A DNA stretch of 24,769 nt from 66-474 sp035688305 (lineage in GTDB: Bacteria > Pseudomonadota > Gammaproteobacteria > Xanthomonadales > Rhodanobacteraceae), in the NCBI GenBank assembly GCA_035688305.1, contig DASSNC010000132.1, positions 1 through 24,769 on the forward strand, given 5' to 3'. Below are positions 1 through 7,360 of this stretch, in pieces; the first letter of the stretch is position 1, and each line of letters begins with the position of its first letter. The notes under the pieces are model-generated. The model was not told the origin of the DNA. It was given only the letters and a program-made list of their open reading frames with translations, and made no database searches. The position numbers and the translations under genes were made by a program.

Positions 1-954
1 TTCGAGATGCTCGATGGTGTAAGCGGGCTGCCCGTTGACACTGACCTTCGCATCGTAGGTGAGATTGTGCGGATCGGGCGCGTAAGCCCAGTCGTTCTCG
101 ACAATCACGTCCACCCGCACCCGGCTCACCGGCGCCGGGCCGTATGCCCGGACGGCGAAGTACACCGCAATGTGGGGGTTCGGCTTGCCACGTGCATCGA
201 TTACCGGGCCGCCGACGATCCACTCCGACGCCAGCGGGCCCGACAACCACTGCGAACACTCGCGTGCGTAGGATTCACACGCCCGGCTGAGAGAGGCATG
301 CTGCAGGAGATAGTGTGCATCGAGATGCCACGGCTGCCCATCAACATTCAGCTCGATCGCGGCATTGAAGCCGGACTGCAGTACGTCCTCCAAGGTCAGC
401 GCTTGGCCCTTGCGCGTGCTTTCGGCCACGCCTTGCAGATGCAGCGGTGCGGAAGCGTGCCCCGCCAGCGATGGCAGCTCGACCGTCACGATCGCATGCC
501 GTACGGAGCCATCGGAATTGCGCGCCTTTATGTCCGCCTGGGTCGGCAGCGCCGTGCCACCCATGTAAGCAACAATCGTGTTCCCCTTCGGGATGTCGCC
601 TGCACGGAATGGTTCGCCGAAAGTCACCGGAACCTGCTGGAGCAAGTCGCCTGAAAGGTTGACGGCCGTGACAATGGCGTGCGAATCAGCGCTGGTTGGC
701 GGCACGGTCGTCGACGGGGTGGGATCCAGGTTGGGAGCCTTTCCGGTCGTTGAGCCGGTATTGCCACTCGGCACGGTGGCACCCGCTGGGCCCGGATGGG
801 CGGCAGACGTTTCAGCCACGGCCGACTGGGGAGACCCGCCGCCCCCTCCAGGACACCCGGCGAGGGTGCCACAAATAGCCAGACAGCCCGCAGAGCGCAC
901 CAGCAACATCGTCGTCGGCCGATTCGCCAACGCCTTGCTCAACCGCAGAAACAT
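1..954 (-). CDS. Secreted lipoprotein, 5' part of gene (runs off the left edge)
   Basis: Reading the minus strand from ATG at 954 gives 318 codons with no stop down to base 1, so the gene is cut by the window edge. The N-terminus is a lipoprotein signal: basic start, hydrophobic stretch and lipobox LAGC with Cys34. A run of five Gly follows (36-40), then a Ser/Thr/Pro/Ala-rich linker to about residue 90. After that comes a folded, beta-rich region containing VPVTFGEPFRAGDIPKG and DGSVRHAIVTVELP. I associate this pattern with N-terminal domains of some exported carbohydrate-active proteins (rhamnogalacturonan-lyase-like), but only weakly. A Shine-Dalgarno-like AGGTGA (958-963) lies close to the start. 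It has the same strand as the EPS array but is separated by 340 bp. An outer-membrane or periplasmic role is likely; the catalytic function, if any, lies in the missing part. Plus-strand frames here encode nothing convincing. Confidence 0.82.
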   Translation of the reverse strand, partial: MFLRLSKALANRPTTMLLVRSAGCLAICGTLAGCPGGGGGSPQSAVAETSAAHPGPAGATVPSGNTGSTTGKAPNLDPTPSTTVPPTSADSHAIVTAVNLSGDLLQQVPVTFGEPFRAGDIPKGNTIVAYMGGTALPTQADIKARNSDGSVRHAIVTVELPSLAGHASAPLHLQGVAESTRKGQALTLEDVLQSGFNAAIELNVDGQPWHLDAHYLLQHASLSRACESYARECSQWLSGPLASEWIVGGPVIDARGKPNPHIAVYFAVRAYGPAPVSRVRVDVIVENDWAYAPDPHNLTYDAKVSVNGQPAYTIEHLE

Positions 955-1294
955 TTGTCACCTGTCTTGGATACCGGGAGGATCTGCGCGTGCAGCGCAG
1001 GCATCCTGCGTCGACTCTCGCAGCGACTGCTCGCGGAAAGCCGGCCGGTCGACGAAAGTCAACCGGAAGCTATCTCTCGAATCTTCCCTGAAGGCGATGC
1101 CGGCTCCGAAGCAAGCGAGTACGGCTACCGCGCGCAGCGCCTGATTACCGCAAGGGTCAACTCAGGGCAGCGCAATGTTGCGGTTTGGTGAAACAGGTTT
1201 CCGTGAACGTCATCCCACATCACCGCCTGCCCGGTATTCCGCAACCGGAAGCGTGACGTAGTGCTGCTGGCAGCGAGCCGCGAGCGTCAGTCGA
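955..1294. other. Intergenic stretch with no gene
   Basis: These 340 bases separate the second sulfotransferase from the lipoprotein gene. No frame gives a protein resembling a known family. A small perfect hairpin is present at 996-1010 (CGCAGG, loop CAT, CCTGCG), without a following T-run, so I do not call it a terminator. TTGACT- and TTGACC-like hexamers occur on the minus strand but lack a recognisable -10 partner at normal spacing, and no good sigma-54 (-24/-12) match was found. It probably carries the promoter of the lipoprotein gene, but I cannot place it. Confidence 0.6.
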
Positions 1295-2245
1295 TCAGCC
1301 CTTGCGCTCCGGGATCGCGGGGAAGAACCTGCGTGCCCAGTGCCATGCTTCACGGGCCACCCTGTCGTGGAGCGTATACAAAGCCCGCGCAACAACAGTG
1401 GGTCGATGACCGGTGCCCGTGATGGGATAGCCGGCATCGCGGAGCGCGTCGCCGGCCACTCCCTCGAAGATCGCCTGGTCGCGCACTGGCATTGCGTCAC
1501 GCCAATGCGCGATCTTCTCGGGCTTGAGACGGTGGCTGTCTTCCATGAAGCGCTCCGTGATGGGGCCGGAAGTTCCAGTCAGGAATTTCTCGAGAACCCC
1601 CACGGTCGATTCAGGCTCGGCAAGTAGATCCTCGTAGCGGACTTCCAGGTACCTGCCGCCCATACGCTGCGCGGCGCTTCTGGCTTTCCGAAGATAGTCC
1701 CGCCAATGAACCGCCGCCGCGTAGGTGTTCTGGTGCCCCCAAGTCATGTGTTTGTGCGACAGGGCGCAGTCGCGCCCATCGCGTACCACATGCACGACCC
1801 GGCAGTTGGGAAACAGCTCGTCCAGAAGACCCAGGTAGCGCCCGAACACCGGGTACTTGGAGCCGATTCTTTGCTTGTCCAGCTTGTCCGCGATCTGCCG
1901 CAAAACGTCCAGCACGATTGCCGGGAAGCTCGGAGGGCGACCTGCCGCATGGTGCCAGTCGATATCAACCCCATAGTTGCGCTTCAGAATCCAAAAAAAC
2001 TCGTCATCGCGGAGCTCGCGCAACAGCCGACGGAAGTTTTCGCCTTGTCGCAGATCACCGTAGCGCGCCAGGCGCCAGCCAAACGCAACTATGAACTGCC
2101 CTTCATTGACGAGCCCAACACTGAAGTAGTCGCGCAGGAGCCTGTTGACCCATGTGGTACCCGAACGGGCGAAACCAGTAAGGAATATCGGGGCGTCCAC
2201 GATTTCGACGATCGAGTTTGAACCAGCGGCGAGCGAGGTATTCAT
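1295..2245 (-). CDS. Sulfotransferase family protein (second of two)
   Basis: This 316-aa cytoplasmic enzyme has the hallmarks of PAPS-dependent sulfotransferases. A 5'-phosphosulfate loop GFARSGTTWVNRLL lies at residues 24-37, near the N-terminus as usual. A 3'-phosphate-binding segment VVHVVRDGRDCALS lies at 150-163, with Arg155 and Ser163 in the expected places. RYEDLLAEP further on is also typical. It would transfer sulfate from PAPS to a hydroxyl or amino group; its place in a polysaccharide locus points to a sugar acceptor (inference). It is the last gene of the compact array, starting 19 bp after the preceding glycosyltransferase, and no T-run terminator follows. It differs clearly from the other sulfotransferase at 9961-10977, so the two are not a recent duplication. 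Confidence 0.88.
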   Translation of the reverse strand: MNTSLAAGSNSIVEIVDAPIFLTGFARSGTTWVNRLLRDYFSVGLVNEGQFIVAFGWRLARYGDLRQGENFRRLLRELRDDEFFWILKRNYGVDIDWHHAAGRPPSFPAIVLDVLRQIADKLDKQRIGSKYPVFGRYLGLLDELFPNCRVVHVVRDGRDCALSHKHMTWGHQNTYAAAVHWRDYLRKARSAAQRMGGRYLEVRYEDLLAEPESTVGVLEKFLTGTSGPITERFMEDSHRLKPEKIAHWRDAMPVRDQAIFEGVAGDALRDAGYPITGTGHRPTVVARALYTLHDRVAREAWHWARRFFPAIPERKG

Positions 2246-2264
2246 TGCCGTTGCAGCAGATGCT

Positions 2265-3506
2265 CTACTTCGCCACTTCGTCGAGCAACCCCGCCAGCAA
2301 GGCCGCTCCCTCGCGCCGCGAACACTTCGCTATTGAACCGGGCTTCGCCTGTGGCGCGCGATCGGTGCGCAATGCTTCGATGAATACCCGCAGACGTTCC
2401 TCGATTGCGGAGACATCCTCGATCGACACCAGCTCGGCGCCGCCCGTCTCCCGTAGCAAATTCGCCGTGTCACCACTTTGTCCCAACATGGCAAAGATGG
2501 GCCGACCGATCCGCAGGTACTCATATACCTTTGCAGGGATCTGACGGTCATAACGACCACCTTGGAACAACAGAAGCGCGTCGGCGGAAGCTTGCTCCTC
2601 CAGGGCTTCGCGATTGGAGACGTGCGGCGCGAGGGTTACCATTTTCTCCAGTCCCAATCGCTCTATTTCGCGGGCGTAGCTCCCCTCGGAGCCGCTGGCA
2701 CGCAACACGATCTCGATGCTTCCGGCACCCACGACCCCTGCCGCCTTGAGACGCGCCAGTGCAGTAAGGAACGGCACCGGATTGCGACCCTCGGGATACA
2801 GGAGGCCGCTATGCAGCATCACCAGCGGCCTCCCGTTCCGAGGAGGCGGCATGACGGGCAGGTCCGCGAATCCATCCTCGTCGTACCCATTGGCAATCAA
2901 GGCCACACGCCCCTTGTCGGAAACTTCAGGGAAACGCTCCGAATAGTCGCGCACTGCACCGGGCGTGGTGAAAACAGCGCACGTTGCATCCCGCATCACC
3001 CTTCTTTCCCAACGTTGCTGCGAGGCGAGCGTGTAGGGGTTCCCGGCCTCAACGGAGCTGGAAACAGGATCGCGGAAATCTGCGATCCATGGCAGCCGCG
3101 TCATTGCGCTCAATGTCCGGGCAATGCAGTGAGCGGTCATGATCGGATACGTTGACCAGATCGCCCGCACCCGATGCCGTCGGATAAGCCGCAGTCCTTG
3201 CAGCACCGCAGCGGGCCACCAGGAGTTCCAACGGTCGGGCTGGGCCAGGAACGCTGGATACTTGCCACCGATGCCAAAATGTCGGCGCGCATCGAATGCA
3301 AGTGCGCGTGCCACGACAATCTCTTCCCGGATCGCGTCAGCAGAAGCAGGGGCAACAGACGGATAAGCGCGGGGCGTCGCCGAAAGCACAACGGGATCCC
3401 AGCCGAACCCTGGCAAATGGCGGGCAAAGCCGATCGTACGCAGATGCCCACTGCCCATTGCAGCCGGAGGGAAATGGAAGGCAATCATCAGAACGGCACG
3501 CCCCAT
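2265..3506 (-). CDS. Glycosyltransferase, GT4-like (GT-B fold)
   Basis: This 413-aa protein opens with MGRAVLMIAFHFPPAAMGSG, the N-terminal nucleotide-fold strand and glycine-rich loop of GT4-type enzymes. It continues with a WIADFRDP motif common in this subgroup. The C-terminal half has LVMLHSGLLYPEGRNP, then KVYEYLRIGRPIFAML, where the usual family Glu falls in KVYEYL. It probably adds a sugar to the lipid-linked repeat unit at the cytoplasmic face. A longer frame extends to 3593, but the ATG at 3506 is preferred because AAGGA (3514-3518) lies 7 bases upstream and homology-like sequence begins there. The gene begins 10 bp after the stop of the O-ligase-like gene. Donor and acceptor cannot be told from the sequence. 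Confidence 0.87.
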   Translation of the reverse strand: MGRAVLMIAFHFPPAAMGSGHLRTIGFARHLPGFGWDPVVLSATPRAYPSVAPASADAIREEIVVARALAFDARRHFGIGGKYPAFLAQPDRWNSWWPAAVLQGLRLIRRHRVRAIWSTYPIMTAHCIARTLSAMTRLPWIADFRDPVSSSVEAGNPYTLASQQRWERRVMRDATCAVFTTPGAVRDYSERFPEVSDKGRVALIANGYDEDGFADLPVMPPPRNGRPLVMLHSGLLYPEGRNPVPFLTALARLKAAGVVGAGSIEIVLRASGSEGSYAREIERLGLEKMVTLAPHVSNREALEEQASADALLLFQGGRYDRQIPAKVYEYLRIGRPIFAMLGQSGDTANLLRETGGAELVSIEDVSAIEERLRVFIEALRTDRAPQAKPGSIAKCSRREGAALLAGLLDEVAK

Positions 3507-3513
3507 ATGCCGG

Positions 3514-3518
3514 TCCTT
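3514..3518 (-). promoter_or_regulatory. Ribosome binding site deciding the start at 3506
   Basis: AAGGA on the minus strand lies 7 bases before ATG at 3506 and partly covers the TAA stop of the upstream gene (3517-3519). It favours this start over the upstream in-frame start at 3593. Confidence 0.6.
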
Positions 3519-4830
3519 AGACGGCGGGACGCGATGTGGCCGTGGTCGCACTGGCACGTGCAGTGCTGCTCGTTCCGAGCCTCTCGTGTGCACCGGCCGC
3601 TTGTTTGCAATAGATAAGCAGAGCCGCGGACAAGGCCATCAATTGGAAAGTCAGATCGAAATACGCCATGGGCAAGAATGTACCGGCGGCCATGAAAGCC
3701 ACCAAGCCGACCTGCAGCATCGACGCCAGATCGAACGCCCACTTCATGTCCGAATTGCCCGCTGTGTGACGCCGGACTTGGCGGCAATTCCTCCAAGTCA
3801 CGAACAACAAGCCGAGGTACAGCAGTAGACCCGGGAACCCCTGTTCACCCAGCGTCCGCAAATAGATGCTGTGGATGGCGCGTTGCTTGGATCCCGCCGG
3901 AGCATGCGCTTGCCACAAAGATGCACTCTCGTAGTCATCAAAACCACCGCCCACCAAGGGGCTATGCAGTGCGACATTGAGCGCAAATTCGTAGGACTGG
4001 ATTCGAGTCTCACCGGAACCGGTTTCGCTTGCATGGTGCAAGGTGCCCATCCTTTGCGTCCATTGAGATGGCATGAAAGTCCACGCGGTAATGGCTATCA
4101 CTGCCATGACGGCGACGACCGCCAGCCTGCGCCGGCTCTTCAGGAACAGGGCGCCAGCTACCACAGCCAAGGCAAGGAGCCCGCCCCGCGAATACGTCCC
4201 CAATATCGAGATGCCAGTGAGCAGCATGGCTATGCCCAAGCCGATGCGCACCAGTTTCCCGGAAGAATGCAGTTGGAGATAGCGCATGAACGGCAACACC
4301 ATGCACAAGGCAAGCGCCATGGCATTGTTGTCCGCGATGAAGCTGTTGGGCGGCCCCAAGACGCTGTTGGTCCCCCCATGGATAAGCGTGAATACGCCTC
4401 CCTTGATGCCGTAGAAGCCCAATGACACCACGATCATCCATACGAGCCAATGCATGCGCTCGCGATTATTGACGAGTATCAGGGTCACGAACACCATCAC
4501 GAGGACCTTGGCGAATTCTTCCCATTTTCCCCACGCGGCACCCGGTACGGCTGCAAAAGATGTTGCCAGTCCTGTCCAAGCCAGGAACAGCACCAGCAGC
4601 ACGGTGACTGCCGTCAAAGGAACTTTCTTGCGTTCCTTGCTTACCGCCAAACTCACCAACGTGACGATCGCGACCAGCATCACCCATGGAAAACTGTAGG
4701 CGAACCCGTAGCAAAGCCGATGCGGGTTCATGTACCCAAGCCATGACCAGACCAGCAGGCCCACGTACGGACGCATCAGGATGAAAGGAACCATCCCGAA
4801 GATGAACAGCGCAAGTGCGATATCGCGCAT
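3517..4830 (-). CDS. Putative O-glycosylation ligase, exosortase A-associated (TIGR03097-like)
   Basis: This 437-aa polytopic membrane protein has hydrophobic segments along most of its length (for example about 5-30, 47-63, 70-90, 107-121, 128-150, 168-185, 198-232). The opening with PYVGLLVWSWLGYMNPHRL is characteristic of the exosortase-A-associated ligase family. The O-antigen ligase/polymerase signature residues are present: Arg215 in GTYSRGG and His320 in AIHSIYLRTLGEQGFPG, inside the long periplasmic loop. It probably joins polysaccharide units or transfers glycan to a protein or lipid acceptor at the periplasmic face; the family is named for proposed protein O-glycosylation. It starts 3 bp after the toroid gene. 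Its codons look somewhat less GC-rich than those of the neighbours by eye. A Wzy-type polymerase role is the alternative. Confidence 0.88.
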   Translation of the reverse strand: MRDIALALFIFGMVPFILMRPYVGLLVWSWLGYMNPHRLCYGFAYSFPWVMLVAIVTLVSLAVSKERKKVPLTAVTVLLVLFLAWTGLATSFAAVPGAAWGKWEEFAKVLVMVFVTLILVNNRERMHWLVWMIVVSLGFYGIKGGVFTLIHGGTNSVLGPPNSFIADNNAMALALCMVLPFMRYLQLHSSGKLVRIGLGIAMLLTGISILGTYSRGGLLALAVVAGALFLKSRRRLAVVAVMAVIAITAWTFMPSQWTQRMGTLHHASETGSGETRIQSYEFALNVALHSPLVGGGFDDYESASLWQAHAPAGSKQRAIHSIYLRTLGEQGFPGLLLYLGLLFVTWRNCRQVRRHTAGNSDMKWAFDLASMLQVGLVAFMAAGTFLPMAYFDLTFQLMALSAALLIYCKQAAGAHERLGTSSTARASATTATSRPAV

Positions 4831-4833
4831 GGC

Positions 4834-5949
4834 TCAGCCGCCTTCCAGTTGCAGCATCAGCGCGTCCATGAAGAACTTCGCTGCCCAATTCGGGTAGCGG
4901 TTCTTCATGTATCCGCCCTTGAGCGGATGGGAACCTGGGATGCCGCCGCGAGTCGCCACATCCGCCGCATCCACGTCTTGGACCGACAGGTTGAAGCGGT
5001 TGGCGCGCTCGGCCGCAGGCTTCAGGGAAGCGTCGCCGGTTTCGGCCACAAGCCTTTGCCAAATAATGGCCATTTGCGCGTTACCGGTGACGCAAGTCCA
5101 GCGTGCTGCGGCGCGCCACGACCAATCCAGCCTGCCCGGCAACGCGCCGTCCCCACGTTGACTCTGCGCAACGGCGCTGGCCATGCGCGCAGCCGCATCC
5201 ACGAAAGCCGGTTTGGCCGCAAGTAAGCCGATTTCGAGGATTCCGCGCGTCGCGTAGGCGATGGTATGCGTAAGCGGTTTGGCATTGTCCTCGAGGTCGT
5301 TGTTCTCCAACCATCCATTCGGGTGCATCTGGGTAAGCGCCCACTCGACGTTGCGGACGGCAGCGTCGAGATAGCGCCGCTCGTCGAGGATGTCACCGGC
5401 TTGTGCAAGGGCGAAGGCGACGCGGGTGTTGTAGGTGTTCAACGCATGCCGGGCGAACGGCGAGGCGAAGCGCCGCCATGCTCCATCTGGATCCTGCGCG
5501 GCCACCAGCCAATCGGCGGCACGCACCGCCGAATCGCGGAAGCGCTCGTCCTGCGTCTGCTGCCAGGCGGACAACCAGCCGAACAGCACCTGTCCCGTAT
5601 TGAAGATCGTCGGCGCTACCTGCTCCGCATCCAGCGTGCCTGCGCGCACGCCGCCATCCGGTAGTTGGATGTCGGATTCCCAGCTTGCCATTCGGATGGC
5701 GCGCTCGCGGTACTCGCTCTTGCCGGAAAACTCCGCGTAGCGGAAGAACGTGGGGATGATGTAGCCGGTGGTTTCCGGATAAGCGCCAGCCCACCGGGCT
5801 TTCGCGACATCGTAAAAGGCACTGACGCCTCCGCAGCCGCTGGCGTCCTGGGCGCGCGACAGCCACTCGGCCGCCGCCTGCAATCCGGCGCGCGCGTCCA
5901 ACAGTTCGCCGGCCGGTCGTTTGCGGAAGAACCTGGCAACCACGTTCAT
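4834..5949 (-). CDS. Alpha/alpha-toroid protein, possible polysaccharide-modifying enzyme
   Basis: This 371-aa protein has no obvious signal peptide. It consists of repeated helical hairpins, each with an aromatic/Gly-Ala turn such as AAEWLSRAQD, ADWLVAAQDPDGAWRR and VEWALTQMHPNGWLENND. This pattern fits an (alpha/alpha)6 toroid, the fold of many glycoside hydrolases, polysaccharide lyases and the C-terminal half of D-glucuronyl C5-epimerase. YPETTGYIIPTFFRYAEFSG is a well-conserved-looking part of the possible active-site cleft. I recall such genes in other exosortase A loci, sometimes with an incorrect aminolevulinate-dehydratase label. The gene follows a 205-bp repeat-bearing gap and is followed after 3 bp by the O-ligase-like gene, so a role in processing the same polymer is likely (inference). 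The exact reaction is unknown. Confidence 0.78.
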   Translation of the reverse strand: MNVVARFFRKRPAGELLDARAGLQAAAEWLSRAQDASGCGGVSAFYDVAKARWAGAYPETTGYIIPTFFRYAEFSGKSEYRERAIRMASWESDIQLPDGGVRAGTLDAEQVAPTIFNTGQVLFGWLSAWQQTQDERFRDSAVRAADWLVAAQDPDGAWRRFASPFARHALNTYNTRVAFALAQAGDILDERRYLDAAVRNVEWALTQMHPNGWLENNDLEDNAKPLTHTIAYATRGILEIGLLAAKPAFVDAAARMASAVAQSQRGDGALPGRLDWSWRAAARWTCVTGNAQMAIIWQRLVAETGDASLKPAAERANRFNLSVQDVDAADVATRGGIPGSHPLKGGYMKNRYPNWAAKFFMDALMLQLEGG

Positions 5950-5975
5950 GCGAGCCTCGAAACAACGCGAGTTGA

Positions 5976-6127
5976 CGTCATTCCGGCGAAAGCCGACTGC
6001 GAAGACCGGACGCCGGTACCAAAATCCTTGAAATCGCTATCCCGAATCACAAGATGCGGGAGCGGCGTGTCATTCCATTTTGAATTCAGCAACAGCAACT
6101 TGGATCCCGGCTTTCGCCGGGATGACG
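5976..6127. repeat. Small dispersed repeat (MITE/REP-like) with inverted ends
   Basis: This non-coding patch lies between the ATP-grasp and toroid genes. Its left end (5976-5995) reads CGTCATTCCGGCGAAAGCCG. Its right end (6108-6127) is nearly the inverse complement (one mismatch: CGTCATCCC against CGTCATTCC). The right end also forms a perfect 8-bp hairpin with a TTTC loop (6104-6123). A third copy of the GTCATTCC end motif occurs inside (6069-6076), so this may be two units in tandem. Such 'ATTCCGGCGAAAGCCGGAAT' elements are common small dispersed repeats in high-GC proteobacterial genomes. A 70-codon minus-strand frame across it (5946-6158) reads as translated repeat, not as a gene. Confidence 0.75.
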
Positions 6128-6154
6128 AGCAAGAGGCGGCATTCAGCAATTCCC

Positions 6155-7360
6155 TCACGTCTTGCTCCCGGCCGGGCGCGAGCCCGGCATCATTTTCATC
6201 GTTCTGGTGTGCAGCGCGTTGCGAACGCGCCGCCCAGTCTGCACGAGAAATGGCGCGGGATCACGCCACCGCCACAATGCGTCGGCCACCGGGCCACCGC
6301 GCGGGAAACCTTGTCCCGCCCGCTGCCCCTGCAACGCGGCAGACTGAACGTCCTCCGATCGAACGCGCCATGCGACGGGCCGCCGGGCCGCGATGGGCGC
6401 AGGAAACGTGAGGCCGACTTCGGCGCAATACGCCGCATGCGGCAGGTTGACACCATTCAAGGTGGCGACTTCTTCCTGGTAATCGGTGCGCCCGATGGTC
6501 GGCTCGACCATCCGGAACTCCCGCGTGCGCGAATCGCGCTTGTATTCCATGCCGGCCATGCCGACCACGCCCGCATCGCGGAAAAAATTCGCGGTCAGCG
6601 CCGACAACTCGGCGTGCGCCTCCGGAGCGGCCGTGCAACTTGCCGTTCCCCCCACCTGCGGCGGCCAGGAACGGATCTTGCGGCCGGTGAAGGATGCAAC
6701 CGCCTGCCCCTGTCCATCGAGGCACTGCAGGCAGAAATAGATGTCGGAGTCTTCGCCCTCGATCCACTCCTGCACCACCACGTCCGGCATCACCGAGAGG
6801 ATACGGCGAACCAATTGGGCGGCCTCCCCTGCGCTTTCCACCCGGTAGGCCTTCTTGAACTGCCGCCCGTAGGCCGCGTGCCGCTCCCCCGGTTTCACGA
6901 CGACCGGATAACGGAGCTTCTCGAGAAGCGGCAGATCCTCGGGCGCACGAACGTGCACCAGCGGCGGGATCGGCCCGCCGAGCTGCTCGGCGAGGCGCTG
7001 GAATCCGTGCTTGTGCAGCAATGCATCGACGATTTCCGGGGCGGGCAGGCTGAAGCGGAAAAGCGGCGCCAAGCGGTCGCGGTACTGCGACACCGTCTTC
7101 ACGGTTTCTTCCTGGGTCAGCAGCAACACCGGCCGCATGCCGGAGAATTGCGTCGTACCCAGGCGTTGCAATGCTTCGATCAGCGTCTCGCCATGCAATG
7201 CCGGAACCTGCAGGGGTTTCGCGGCCCGCGTATGCATCTCCGCCCGGCGCGCGTCGGAATCCGCCAGCCAGACCGGCACCCGCGCGCGCGCCAGGCTGCG
7301 TGCGACGCCGAGCCCGTTGATACCCGCGCCCAATACGACGGCAGGCGTATCAGCGGCCAT
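6155..7360 (-). CDS. ATP-grasp ligase (D-aspartate-ligase-like / carboxylate-amine ligase)
   Basis: This protein of about 401 aa begins with a Rossmann-like pre-ATP-grasp domain (AVVLGAGINGLGVARSLARA). An ATP-grasp region follows: VVVKPGERHAAYG (nucleotide-binding lysine strand), VVQEWIEGEDSDIYF, and VEPTIGRTDYQEEVATLNGVNLP, which supplies the metal-binding Glu and the Asn region. The architecture resembles D-aspartate ligases and related amide-forming enzymes, so it probably joins a carboxylate to an amine, perhaps an amino acid to a uronic acid of the polymer (inference). The start at 7360 overlaps the upstream gene by 11 bp; an in-frame ATG at 7372 is equally possible, and neither has a good ribosome site. 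The C-terminal tail (KMMPGSRPAGSKT) is encoded by repeat-like, palindromic DNA and may not be part of the conserved fold. Confidence 0.83.
   Translation of the reverse strand: MAADTPAVVLGAGINGLGVARSLARARVPVWLADSDARRAEMHTRAAKPLQVPALHGETLIEALQRLGTTQFSGMRPVLLLTQEETVKTVSQYRDRLAPLFRFSLPAPEIVDALLHKHGFQRLAEQLGGPIPPLVHVRAPEDLPLLEKLRYPVVVKPGERHAAYGRQFKKAYRVESAGEAAQLVRRILSVMPDVVVQEWIEGEDSDIYFCLQCLDGQGQAVASFTGRKIRSWPPQVGGTASCTAAPEAHAELSALTANFFRDAGVVGMAGMEYKRDSRTREFRMVEPTIGRTDYQEEVATLNGVNLPHAAYCAEVGLTFPAPIAARRPVAWRVRSEDVQSAALQGQRAGQGFPRGGPVADALWRWRDPAPFLVQTGRRVRNALHTRTMKMMPGSRPAGSKT
6171..6188. repeat. Perfect 7-bp hairpin at the 3' end of the ATP-grasp gene
   Basis: GCCGGGC, loop GCGA, GCCCGGC lies within the last codons of the ATP-grasp gene, about 45 bases before the right end of the dispersed repeat. 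It is not followed by a T-run on the minus strand, so it is not a classical terminator. It may be part of the same repeat patch or act as an mRNA-stabilising stem. Confidence 0.5.

Noticed and set aside
7..654. Plus-strand open frame of 215 codons at the left edge
   Set aside because: The opposite strand encodes a lipoprotein with a lipobox and a plausible beta-rich domain; the plus-strand product is Arg-rich and featureless.
996..1010. 6-bp hairpin as a terminator or operator
   Set aside because: Short stem, no T-run on either side and no relation to a promoter; kept only as a note in the gap.
1040..1170. Possible sigma-70 or sigma-54 promoter for the lipoprotein gene
   Set aside because: TTGAC-type hexamers have no matching -10, and a GG-N10-GC spacing near 1040-1060 lacks the TGGC and TTGC cores, so no call was made.
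5946..6158. Minus-strand 70-codon frame between the ATP-grasp and toroid genes
   Set aside because: It translates the repeat element (SSSRRKPGSK-type sequence), a common artefact of such repeats.
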